A stretch of DNA of 64,000 nt. Origin: Methylococcaceae bacterium UBA6146 (GTDB taxonomy: Bacteria; Pseudomonadota; Gammaproteobacteria; Methylococcales; Methylomonadaceae). Made by a program: the position numbers and the translations under genes. Positions 16,693-24,539 of this stretch are shown piece by piece. The DNA lies in assembly GCA_002422395.1 (NCBI GenBank), contig DIUY01000009.1, positions 306 to 64,305 of the forward strand. The letters are read 5' to 3'. Each line of letters begins with the position of its first letter. Positions within the stretch are counted from its first letter, which is position 1. The notes below the pieces were generated by a model, which saw only the letters and a list, made by a program, of their open reading frames with translations, had not been told where the DNA came from and searched no databases.

Positions 16693-18288
16693 TTACTCCT
16701 TACGGGTCATTCCCGACAAAGCCAGCCCGTATTTCCACTTTACGCCCACAGCCAACAATATCAGCAAAGCCCCCCAAAGCAAGCTGGGAACGAGCCAGAA
16801 ATAGGTCTGGTAAAATGTAACCGGCGGGTTTTTAAGATAAGGCACTTGATATAACCCGGCCCACGGCTGGTAAACCGGCGATTGCTCCAGAATAGTGCCG
16901 GAAGCCAGTGAGACGGTGGAAATGCCGGTGTTGGTGGCCCGCAGGACGGGCCGGCGGAATTCCACGCCACGCGCTAATGTCATATACATGTGCTGGTAGG
17001 GTTCCTGCCAATCGCCGTACCAGGAATCATTGGTGACATTGACGATAAACTGTGCGCCCAATTGCGCAAGGCTACGGGAAAAAGCCGGAAAAAGGCTTTC
17101 ATAGCAGATTTGTGCACCCATTTTATAGCCATTTAAGCCTAGCAATTGCGTGGGGCCTAGGCCGCGTGCGAAATGGCCTGTCGTCGGCAACCAATCACGG
17201 ATGTTAGGGAAGAACTGTTCGCCCGGGATGTATTCGCCGAACGCCAGTAATATCGACTTGCTGTAATGCGGCGGGACGATTTCGCCATTTTCGTTTAGTA
17301 CAAATAGCGAATTGGTGATCAGCTTTAAACTGCTGTCAACGCTATACGCACCGGTAATCAACGGTATCTGCCGCGCATGGACAAAACGGCTTAACGCGGC
17401 CGGTTTTTCATTGAGCTTGAACGTCTCGCCCAGTAGTGCCGGAAACGCCGTTTCTGGCCATAGCACAAAGTCAATTTTGGCATCGTCATGGGCTTTGATG
17501 GCATTGTCGGTCAAATCGGTATAGCGCCTAAGTATTTCATCACTATAGCCCTCGCCCAATTCTGCCGCCATTTTTTCCGAATTGGCGATGCTCGCCTGCA
17601 CCAGCAAGGCGTTGAATGACGCATCCGGCTGCGGCAACCGGCCTTTAAGCCAAAGGCCGCCGATATTGAGCGCCACAAATCCGGCCACGACAGACGCCAA
17701 GATGAGTTTGCCAGCAGTTTCTTGGCGTCGCTGCCAAGCGATATACAGCGGCAAGTTACACAGCAACGTAGCGGCGCTCAGCCCGCTAAAGCCAATCACC
17801 TCGGCCCACTGGTAAACCGGCATATCCGCGCCATACCATGAATAACCGAAATTCCAGTCAAACAACGTCAGCGAATAGGCTTCGCAAAGAATGGTGATGA
17901 CCGCCATTAAGCCCAACGACAAGCCCCCGGACCAATTAAAGGTACGCCACCCCCAAAACCACAAAATCCCTGCCAGTGGCACATACAAATGCGCGATCAA
18001 CGCATAAAACAACATCCCGACAAATGCCACAGGCCAGCCCAGGTGCGCAAACTCATGCAGGGTGTAGGTGATCCAGTTAAAACCGATCAACGTAAAAACA
18101 AAAGCCGTGATTAAACCACCGATAAAAACATTTTTTAAACTGGTTTGCCTATTCCAGAACAGCCATAACGGCACAAAGCAGAACAGCGAAGCCCACGGCG
18201 GAAAAGGGATGTAACTGGTGCCGATAAATAGCCCGGACAGTATCGGCAGTAACCAGGGTTTAAATAGCTTGGCGAAAATTTTGTGCAT
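16693..18288 (-). CDS. lnt: Apolipoprotein N-acyltransferase
   Basis: Lnt adds the third acyl chain to the N-terminal cysteine of lipoproteins at the outer face of the inner membrane. About eight hydrophobic segments fill the first ~210 residues. The nitrilase-fold domain follows, with the catalytic glutamate in VLWPETAFPAL, the region KSILLAFGEYIPGE, and the nucleophile in QICYESLFP; NVTNDSWYG is also typical. A last membrane helix is at the C-terminus. I prefer the ATG at 18288 (MHKIFAKLFK, 531 aa); the longer frame begins at a TTG at 18342 with a hydrophilic leader. No obvious operon partner (in E. coli corC precedes it). Confidence 0.96.
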   Translation of the reverse strand: MHKIFAKLFKPWLLPILSGLFIGTSYIPFPPWASLFCFVPLWLFWNRQTSLKNVFIGGLITAFVFTLIGFNWITYTLHEFAHLGWPVAFVGMLFYALIAHLYVPLAGILWFWGWRTFNWSGGLSLGLMAVITILCEAYSLTLFDWNFGYSWYGADMPVYQWAEVIGFSGLSAATLLCNLPLYIAWQRRQETAGKLILASVVAGFVALNIGGLWLKGRLPQPDASFNALLVQASIANSEKMAAELGEGYSDEILRRYTDLTDNAIKAHDDAKIDFVLWPETAFPALLGETFKLNEKPAALSRFVHARQIPLITGAYSVDSSLKLITNSLFVLNENGEIVPPHYSKSILLAFGEYIPGEQFFPNIRDWLPTTGHFARGLGPTQLLGLNGYKMGAQICYESLFPAFSRSLAQLGAQFIVNVTNDSWYGDWQEPYQHMYMTLARGVEFRRPVLRATNTGISTVSLASGTILEQSPVYQPWAGLYQVPYLKNPPVTFYQTYFWLVPSLLWGALLILLAVGVKWKYGLALSGMTRKE

Positions 18289-18434
18289 ATTGGCTGTTTT
18301 TTTATGGTAATGATGGGGGCGTGTAGGTAGAAATAGATGCAAATCATCATTTATAGTACCCGATAGTTTAGAGTTTCTCGAAAAACTCTGTTTTTCCGGC
18401 AGCTTGTAATTCTATTTTTTTCGATAAGGTAACT

Positions 18435-18698
18435 ATGGCATCACGTCATCAAACACAAGGGAAAGATGCGCGGCGAATTCTGCTTACAAACTGCCTGGCT
18501 GTTACGTTATTCTGGTATTAGCGGGCCTGGGGCGATGTCGTTACCTACAGGATTGATCCGCTGACAAAACAGGTGGTTCCAGACCAAATCCAAATGACTG
18601 CATTGGAAGCCGCCCTGCATACTTAATACGACCGTCGTTACCGTAGCTATCTGGCCCGCGATAAAGGCTCGTTTACGGTGACCCTTATTCCCCCTTAA
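18435..18698 (+). pseudogene. Small exported or membrane protein gene with two in-frame stops
   Basis: One frame runs from ATG 18435 (AAGGT lies 6 bases upstream) to TAA 18696: MASRHQTQGKDARR, a hydrophobic stretch ILLTNCLAVTLFWY, then TAG, RAWGDVVTYRIDPLTKQ onward, a TAA after EAALHT, and YDRRYRSYLARDKGSFTVTL to the end. The protein-like quality continues across both stops, so this looks like an 87-codon gene inactivated twice. Family not recognised. The antisense frame over it is a shadow. Confidence 0.55.
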
Positions 18699-18746
18699 AG
18701 TAGAAAAACCGCGCATAACCATAACGTCAAAACAGGTAAAAATCAC

Positions 18747-19304
18747 ATGCTAAAACTGCTTTTTATAGATTTATTAATAACTACCGGCGTGTCTTTTGCA
18801 AAAGACGACTCAGCCTGCTGGTATTATTCAACGGCAAAAAATGAAGAAGTGCATGAGGGGCAATGCCTTAATTTTTATAATGAAAAACCGCAGCCGGATT
18901 TTGCAGGCGATGCCCTGGTCAGTAAAAAAGTGGCCATTGATTTGGATTATGATGGGGACGGGCTTGCTTATCTGCGCACCAGGGACGGCTTTTTATATGT
19001 CAACAGTCAGGGCTATGCTAGACAAGTGATTAGCTACGATAACGGGCCCGATTATTTTGCGGCGGGTCTTGCCAGGACCCGGCAAAACGGAAAAATCGGC
19101 TATTTTGATAAATCGCTAAAAATGGTCATTGCCCCTGCTTATGATTTTGGTTTTCCATTTAGCGAAGGCCGCGCAATCGTCTGCAACGGTTGCGTGGAGC
19201 AGCAAAAGGGCGAGCATAAGATAATGGTTGGCGGCTTATGGGGTGCTATCGTGCATGCTATTAGATATTCTTCGGGTCAAATTAGGAAATTGGTTAAGGA
19301 TTAG
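18747..19304 (+). CDS. Exported WG-repeat protein
   Basis: The 185-residue product has an N-terminal signal-like segment (LKLLFIDLLITTGVSFAK). Later, NGKIGYFDKSLKMVIAPAYD followed by FPFSEGRAIVC is a WG (KWG) repeat, and the preceding RDGFLYVNSQGYARQVI may be a weaker one. WG-repeat proteins are usually surface or periplasmic and of unknown function. Four cysteines may form disulfides. It follows the broken 87-codon gene by about 50 bp on the same strand. Confidence 0.75.
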   Translation: MLKLLFIDLLITTGVSFAKDDSACWYYSTAKNEEVHEGQCLNFYNEKPQPDFAGDALVSKKVAIDLDYDGDGLAYLRTRDGFLYVNSQGYARQVISYDNGPDYFAAGLARTRQNGKIGYFDKSLKMVIAPAYDFGFPFSEGRAIVCNGCVEQQKGEHKIMVGGLWGAIVHAIRYSSGQIRKLVKD

Positions 19305-19318
19305 CTTTATATATTGCT

Positions 19319-19611
19319 TTAAGAAACTATAGGGATGTTTTTTAAATTCTGTCGTTTATGTGCAATCGCTAAAATAAAGACTTGCCTGTCCAGCAATTGA
19401 TAAATAATGCGATAAGCATACAGCGATATTTCCCCAGTATTTTCATCACCTATCTCTGCAACAGCACAGCCAATAAAGGGATGCATTTCTAAAATATCGG
19501 TTTTTCCGTTATTTCTGTGACGACTTTTTTCGCATAAAATTTGGAATCGTGGGCGATAAAATCATAAATACTACGTAAATCAGCTTTTGCCGGAACTGTC
19601 CAAATTACCAC
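19319..19611 (-). pseudogene. ParE/RelE-family toxin, frameshifted
   Basis: Reading leftwards from a GTG at 19611: VIWTVPAKADLRSIYDFIA, then HDSKFYAKKVVTEI, the ParE N-terminal half; that frame ends at a TAG. The second half (LEMHPFIGCAVAEIGDENTG, then YAYRIIYQLLDRQVFIL and the end at 19319) lies in another frame. The total of 293 bases is one short of whole codons, so a single base is missing around the GGAAAAACC tract near 19500. The start overlaps the antitoxin stop by 7 bp. Confidence 0.75.
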
Positions 19612-19784
19612 GCCTCAATTTCTCGTTTTAGCTTATCAGCCGTGAGAACTTGCTTTTGTTCAATTGCTTGCTGATCTTTACGAATTTTATCCAGAATATA
19701 AAGCTGATACATGATTTCGCCTATGCCTGCATCATCGGGTAAAGCGTTGATGGTGCGCAGGACTTCTTGTTTTATGGCTAGCAT
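19605..19784 (-). CDS. Small antitoxin paired with the broken ParE toxin
   Basis: A 59-residue ORF: MLAIKQEVLRTINALPDDAG, then IGEIMYQLYILDKIRKDQQA and a helical tail to AW. AGGA lies 9 bases upstream of the ATG. Short helical proteins of this type precede ParE/RelE toxins and act as their antitoxins. It is intact although its toxin is frameshifted, which is the direction of decay that a cell can survive. Confidence 0.7.
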   Translation of the reverse strand: MLAIKQEVLRTINALPDDAGIGEIMYQLYILDKIRKDQQAIEQKQVLTADKLKREIEAW

Positions 19785-19833
19785 GGTGCACTATCCTTAA
19801 TTAAAAATGGAATAAAATTTATAAAAAATTTGT

Positions 19834-20361
19834 TCATAGAAGTGTTTCAATCCAATTTAGATTTTCAAGAGCTTCTTCATAAGAAACTGTTTGCAACTTT
19901 ACATTTAGTTCATTGGCCGTAAATTTAGCTAGCTCTAATTCTCTAGTTTGCAAGGAATGAATAGTTTCAGCACTTAACGATTTCCCATCTCTTTTAAGTA
20001 ACCTTTGATGTATTTTTTCAGCAATATCGTGCAAGACCAAAATTGATCTAAGTCGCATAGCCTGAAATGTTTTGATATTTATATCAAAAAATCCATCGCT
20101 ATCATTTAAGCAGAAATGACCATCAAGAAGTATTTTTTCAGATTGTGGATTTAGGTTATCTAAAGCCATTATCAAATAATCTTGGTTATTTTCAGCATCA
20201 ACTACTTGCTTATTCACATCGACTTCTGATTTTTTTACCTCTCTAATAAGAGATGAAGCCGAATAAAATGGCAAGCCAAATTTTTGATTTATTCGTGAGC
20301 AGAGAGAGCTTTTCCCAACACCGTGAACACCCGATATAAAAATAATTTCAAAGTTGGACAT
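19834..20361 (-). CDS. P-loop ATPase/kinase-like protein (third gene of the PIN-GNAT operon)
   Basis: A 175-residue protein with a perfect Walker A (FISGVHGVGKSSL, residues ~8-20) like that of nucleotide or adenylate kinases, a DGHF segment (LLDGHFCLND) that may carry the Walker B/substrate aspartate, and a lid-like QRLLKRDGKSLSAETI region. It could phosphorylate a nucleotide or an RNA end; the substrate is unknown. Its start overlaps the ASCH gene's end by 14 bp, so the three genes at 19834-22235 form one coupled operon. A+T-rich like its partners. Confidence 0.75.
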   Translation of the reverse strand: MSNFEIIFISGVHGVGKSSLCSRINQKFGLPFYSASSLIREVKKSEVDVNKQVVDAENNQDYLIMALDNLNPQSEKILLDGHFCLNDSDGFFDINIKTFQAMRLRSILVLHDIAEKIHQRLLKRDGKSLSAETIHSLQTRELELAKFTANELNVKLQTVSYEEALENLNWIETLL

Positions 20362-20770
20362 TTTCGGTTTTCCTTCTTTTTAGTCGATTAAAATCTTTTT
20401 TCTGAATATAACAAAATGATTGGGGCACTTTGAAATCAGGGTTTATTTCTTTTACATCAAACGGCCTTATAAATCGACGGACATATTCAAATTCAATGGC
20501 ACATGCAAAGTCATTGCTTCCAAAATATTCTCTAAAATCAATTTCTTCGATACCTGCACATGATGCCACCATCTTCCAAATGTCATTGATTTGTTCTTTA
20601 TGCATTGTCTTTACTTTGGCGTAAGCAACTACTTTTGCCATTGGTGTTGTAGAGTAAATTAAAACGTACTCTACATCTGAATTAGGTAGTCGTTTTCTCA
20701 ATTCGTAAATTTTTTTACCTGTTAGTATTTTTTCCGAATAGATTGGTTTAATTGGATAAAATGCGATCAT
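20348..20770 (-). CDS. ASCH/PUA-like domain protein
   Basis: The 140 residues begin FYPIKPIYSEKILTGKKIYE and continue ELRKR, the usual ASCH/PUA-like opening (substrate loop plus K-x-x-E-x-R). The strand VEYVLIYSTTPMAKVVAYA follows. PUA-like domains bind RNA or modified bases. Overlaps the upstream gene by 23 bp and the downstream one by 14 bp. A C-terminal KRRK cluster may contact nucleic acid. Confidence 0.75.
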   Translation of the reverse strand: MIAFYPIKPIYSEKILTGKKIYELRKRLPNSDVEYVLIYSTTPMAKVVAYAKVKTMHKEQINDIWKMVASCAGIEEIDFREYFGSNDFACAIEFEYVRRFIRPFDVKEINPDFKVPQSFCYIQKKDFNRLKRRKTENVQL

Positions 20771-22235
20771 TTAGTTTTGCTTCATTAATAATAGTTTTTA
20801 TTTTGAAATCAGATATTTTCGTCACTGATTGGATGGCGCCTTCAACAATCTTTAGCTGCTTTAGCTTGCTAAATGCGATTTGATTTTCAAAATGACCAAC
20901 CAATCTGAAGAGAATAATTTTCACTGCTTTACCTTTCATTGATTGGATTTCCTTATTTGAATATACCGTTCGCTTGGAAACCCATTGCAATATCTTTTCA
21001 GAATCACTTTCAATATAAAATTGGTCAACGATTCCATAAGAGGTAAGGGTCATATAATCTTTGGTGCGATAGAAAAATAGAATATCCCCGGCTCTTATAG
21101 AGCTTGTATTTGTATTGCATAAGTATGCTTTTTTTATAGTATTTCCTGCCGGAGATGGCCCATCCTCAAATAAATCCGACTGAAATATGTTCTTTAATTC
21201 TGGAAATAATATTTCATGAAACTGCGGCTGAATTGGAACTAAGTAAGCGGCATTAGTCGTTATTTTCAAGAGCGGGAAATATTTAATTGCATATACTAAT
21301 GGATTGTCTTCAGTAATTGGAAAAGCTTTAGGGAAATCTTTTACAAAAACAATATCTCTTCCTTTTGTATCTATACCGTATTCATAAAAGCCGAATTCTG
21401 TAAAAAGCTCTATTAATAATCCATGTTTATCAGGTTCTACTGTAGCGTAAACGTGATCCATGTTATTTTCTATTGCAAAATTAAATGCTTGCTTCACTAA
21501 TAGCTCTCCAATTTTATGACCCACTTTTAGAACCTTAAAAGTGCAAAGCTTTAGAACCTGTCCTGATAAGCCTTTTTTTTCAGTTGTTACAATTGGATCA
21601 TCTTCTTTTTTATATATACATAAAGCATCTATATTTGTACCATCGCTACAAATCCAAGCTTCTCTTCCCGTTTTGGCACATTGTTCGTTAAACCATTGAT
21701 CAAAATCATATGAATTTCGTAATGAGTCGAAAATTGGGTTTTTTAAGTCTAAAGTATGGCAAGGCACATTTTTAACACTTGGATAAAGGGTCAGCTCTTC
21801 TTTGTCCACCTTTGATAACGTGTTGATTGCCTGTTCTACTGTTAATACTCTTTCTTGTTCTCCAATTTTTCTTGCTTTTTTGTGCAATCCCTCGTCATTT
21901 GTAATTAACCAATGCACACAATTTCTATGCACGGCTAATAAAATTAGATTATCAATACGATCATTGTCTTTTTTGGGTATTCCGATTAGTTTTTCCTCTT
22001 CGCCATCCTGAAAAATTGGAGGAAATTCGAGGCTAGGGTATTTATCTAATCGGGCAAGAATTTTTCTTCGTCGCTCCTCGTTTTTATCTCTAGCAAGATC
22101 TTCGGCTGTTGCAGGATGAACTAAAAGCTGATGTTTAGCCGATACAATGCGGTTTAATTCAGTAAGAGTCCAATCTATATCAATAGAAGAATCTTCTAGT
22201 GGTATGAAAATGTTTGTATCTAGGAGAATTCGCAT
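20748..22235 (-). CDS. PIN-GNAT-PUA-like three-domain protein
   Basis: Domains in order over 495 residues: a PIN-like nuclease at ~1-150 (MRILLDTNIFIPLED, the acidic pair in KDNDRIDNLIL, and WLITNDEGLHKKA carrying further acidic residues); a GNAT acetyltransferase at ~190-310 (GQVLKLCTFKVLKVGHKIGE, the acetyl-CoA loop region, then FTEFGFYEYGID); and a C-terminal PUA-like/EVE-ASCH-like domain at ~350-480 (RAGDILFFYRTKDYMTLTSY). This order couples RNA cleavage, acetyl transfer and RNA or base recognition. It heads the three-gene operon. The gene is A+T-rich with no signal or membrane segment. The function is unknown; tRNA or ribosome targeting is a guess from the parts. Confidence 0.8.
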   Translation of the reverse strand: MRILLDTNIFIPLEDSSIDIDWTLTELNRIVSAKHQLLVHPATAEDLARDKNEERRRKILARLDKYPSLEFPPIFQDGEEEKLIGIPKKDNDRIDNLILLAVHRNCVHWLITNDEGLHKKARKIGEQERVLTVEQAINTLSKVDKEELTLYPSVKNVPCHTLDLKNPIFDSLRNSYDFDQWFNEQCAKTGREAWICSDGTNIDALCIYKKEDDPIVTTEKKGLSGQVLKLCTFKVLKVGHKIGELLVKQAFNFAIENNMDHVYATVEPDKHGLLIELFTEFGFYEYGIDTKGRDIVFVKDFPKAFPITEDNPLVYAIKYFPLLKITTNAAYLVPIQPQFHEILFPELKNIFQSDLFEDGPSPAGNTIKKAYLCNTNTSSIRAGDILFFYRTKDYMTLTSYGIVDQFYIESDSEKILQWVSKRTVYSNKEIQSMKGKAVKIILFRLVGHFENQIAFSKLKQLKIVEGAIQSVTKISDFKIKTIINEAKLNDRILSN

Positions 22236-22370
22236 TTATTTTTGGATTGATTAGCTTTTCTTGGGAGAATTATTGTTGCTTGCTCTGCAACATTAAATGT
22301 AATCTATCAAATTATTAGAATATTAGGTTGATATCTGATCTACCTGATTTAAAAAGTCTGAACATAAAAA

Positions 22371-22395
22371 AGGGTACATCACTGTACCCTTTTTT
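22371..22395. terminator. Bidirectional terminator
   Basis: AGGGTACA (22371-22378), loop TCAC, TGTACCCT, with A-run on the left and T-run on the right. It lies just beyond the 3' end of the transketolase gene (minus strand). Confidence 0.85.
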
Positions 22396-22418
22396 GTTAC
22401 TGCAAGGAAGGTGATGGC

Positions 22419-24317
22419 TTAACCAAGCAATTCCTTAACTTTCGCCATGATACCGACTGGATCAATACCTTGATGTGGGAATTGTTCCCACAAACCGCCG
22501 CAACCTTCTTTATGGGTTGCGATATGGGCAAATTTAGGCGTCAGGCCGCGTTCCAGCAACCAAGAACCGTAACGGCTTCCCAAACCGGTTTTACGGTTAA
22601 AAGATTCAACGACCAACACCATTGGAGAAGAACCCACTTTTTGCAGCATATCTTCGTCGATGGCGCTTAAGGTGGGTTTGTTGATTAAGCCAACGTCAAT
22701 GCCTTCGGCTTTCAAACGTTCAACCGCATCAACCGCGCGGTACAAAGTTTCGCCGAATGCAACGATGTAGCCAGCAGTTCCTTCACGGATGACTTCGTCT
22801 TTACCTGGAACAAACGTGTAATCGCCGCCGAAGAATTCTTCGCCTTTGTCGTTCAGGATGAAGGGCACTTTTGAACGGGTTGAGAACACGAAACGCAAGC
22901 CTGGCTCAAAGAAGATTTTGCTGACCACCGCTTTCATTTGGTTGGGGTCGGCTGGGAAGTACAAACCTGTTGCGTAGCCGTCAGACAAGCCGTTGTCGGC
23001 GAACATGTTGTTCAGACCGAAATGGCACGTGTTGTCGGCCATGTCGTCGATGCCGGAGTGTGAGAAATGGCTTAACACGTTGGAGTTGTTCAAACGCGCC
23101 ATGGTGATTTCTGACATCAACATTTCCAAGAATGCGCTGAAGGTGCCGAAAATGCCTTGCTTGCCCGCTTCCATGCCGAAACCGGCGGCGGCTGAGAAGT
23201 TGCCGCGCTCCATGATGCCGGAAGAAATGAACGATTCTGGGAAAGCGGTGTGGATTTTGTGCAAGCCACAAGAGCCTTCCAAGTCAGAGTCGATGACGCG
23301 GACTTTTTCTATACGCTCAGCTTCGGTCATGGTGCTCATCACAGCAACAACGGCATCGCCGAACACGTTACGGTTGGCATCCCACTTATCGCTGGAACCC
23401 AAGAATTTGTAGTCGTTTTTGGGAGCGACTACGGCGTTTAAGAAATCAACAGCGGCGGTGTGACCGCGTTCGGTCAGATATTCCAAAGCTAATTTGACGG
23501 AGATAACGTCATGACCGTGGGTTGAGCCTTCCAAGCCTTTGATGCCTGGGCACATGGGGCGGTGGTTGATGATGGCAACTGGGCCGTCAGTGTTGATGGC
23601 TTTGCAGATGTTGGCGTACAGGCTGTCCAAATCTTCGCCGTCGCCTTCCAATACGGTCAAACCATGGCCTTCCAGGGTTTTTGCGGTTGAACAACCAGGC
23701 AAATAATGTGACGGGTGACCGGCGATAGTGACGTTGTTGTCGTCGATAATCAATTTGACGTTTAAGCCTTGGGCGACTGCCAAACGTGCCGCTTCGGCAT
23801 CGTCACCTTCTTGTTGCGAGCCGTCTGAGCCTAAGCAAAATACGGTTTTGCTAGGGTTAGCCATAGCCACGCCGTTGATGTAAGGCCACATGTGGCCCAA
23901 ACGGCCTGAGCTAAATTTAACGCCGGGTGTGAAACCTAATTCGGGATGGCCTGGCAGATGCGAATGCGCGGCGCGGTATTCGGTCAATTTCTCAGCGGGC
24001 ATGTCGCCGTTGAGAACGGACATCAAATATTGGGTGGCAACACGGTGTCCGGCTTCGTCGAAGAAAGTCGGTACGAAGTTGTCAGAACCACGGAACAAAG
24101 CATCCATAATCATGACTTCTGGCACGGTGTCGTAGGGGCCGCCAGTATGGCCGCCCACGCCACGCGCTGCACCCGTGGATGTAAAAAATACGATAGCATC
24201 GCGGCACAATTGGATGTTAGCTTGCAGCGCGGCTTTTTGCTCGGCTGTCAGCGTAGGTACGCTAGGGTCTAGCGAAATGCGTTGGTACGCACCCAAATCA
24301 ATAGGAAAAGTAGACAT
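22419..24317 (-). CDS. Transketolase-family enzyme
   Basis: A TPP-dependent ketol transferase of 632 residues. The TPP/Mg2+ motif is GSDGSQQEGDDAEAARLAV ending IIDDNN (in classic transketolases G-D-G-x-x-x-E-G ... N). The N-terminal GGHTGGPYDTVPEVMIM, catalytic-histidine regions (PGHPELGFTPG) and central pyrimidine domain with MERGNFSAAAGFGMEAG are recognisable, and a C-terminal transketolase domain follows. The sequence diverges from E. coli TktA. In methanotrophs such enzymes run the rearrangement steps that regenerate ribulose 5-phosphate, which fits, but donor and acceptor are not provable. The start is MSTFPIDL at 24317, since the longer frame adds a 45-residue cysteine-rich leader; the ATG has GAG nine bases upstream. 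Confidence 0.88.
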   Translation of the reverse strand: MSTFPIDLGAYQRISLDPSVPTLTAEQKAALQANIQLCRDAIVFFTSTGAARGVGGHTGGPYDTVPEVMIMDALFRGSDNFVPTFFDEAGHRVATQYLMSVLNGDMPAEKLTEYRAAHSHLPGHPELGFTPGVKFSSGRLGHMWPYINGVAMANPSKTVFCLGSDGSQQEGDDAEAARLAVAQGLNVKLIIDDNNVTIAGHPSHYLPGCSTAKTLEGHGLTVLEGDGEDLDSLYANICKAINTDGPVAIINHRPMCPGIKGLEGSTHGHDVISVKLALEYLTERGHTAAVDFLNAVVAPKNDYKFLGSSDKWDANRNVFGDAVVAVMSTMTEAERIEKVRVIDSDLEGSCGLHKIHTAFPESFISSGIMERGNFSAAAGFGMEAGKQGIFGTFSAFLEMLMSEITMARLNNSNVLSHFSHSGIDDMADNTCHFGLNNMFADNGLSDGYATGLYFPADPNQMKAVVSKIFFEPGLRFVFSTRSKVPFILNDKGEEFFGGDYTFVPGKDEVIREGTAGYIVAFGETLYRAVDAVERLKAEGIDVGLINKPTLSAIDEDMLQKVGSSPMVLVVESFNRKTGLGSRYGSWLLERGLTPKFAHIATHKEGCGGLWEQFPHQGIDPVGIMAKVKELLG

Positions 24318-24539
24318 AGTGTGTTCTCGTAATAAATGAAAAACGTGGTAATGTGTAAAGCGCGTCATTTTAGCGCAATACACCGTGTGTTTGGATATTT
24401 TGTTCGCCAGCGTCAGGTTATGCTTACAGGCCGACCAATCCACCGAATCCACCCCCCAACAAACCTGTCCTGTTGAAGGGCAGGCAGTCGTAGCCCCAAA
24501 ACTTTTGAGTGTGCACTTAGGTGGCGGATTTCAATTTAT

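Noticed and set aside
18507..18746. 79-residue ORF on the minus strand
   Set aside because: It is antisense to a protein-like plus-strand frame with a good ribosome site and has no family resemblance or SD.
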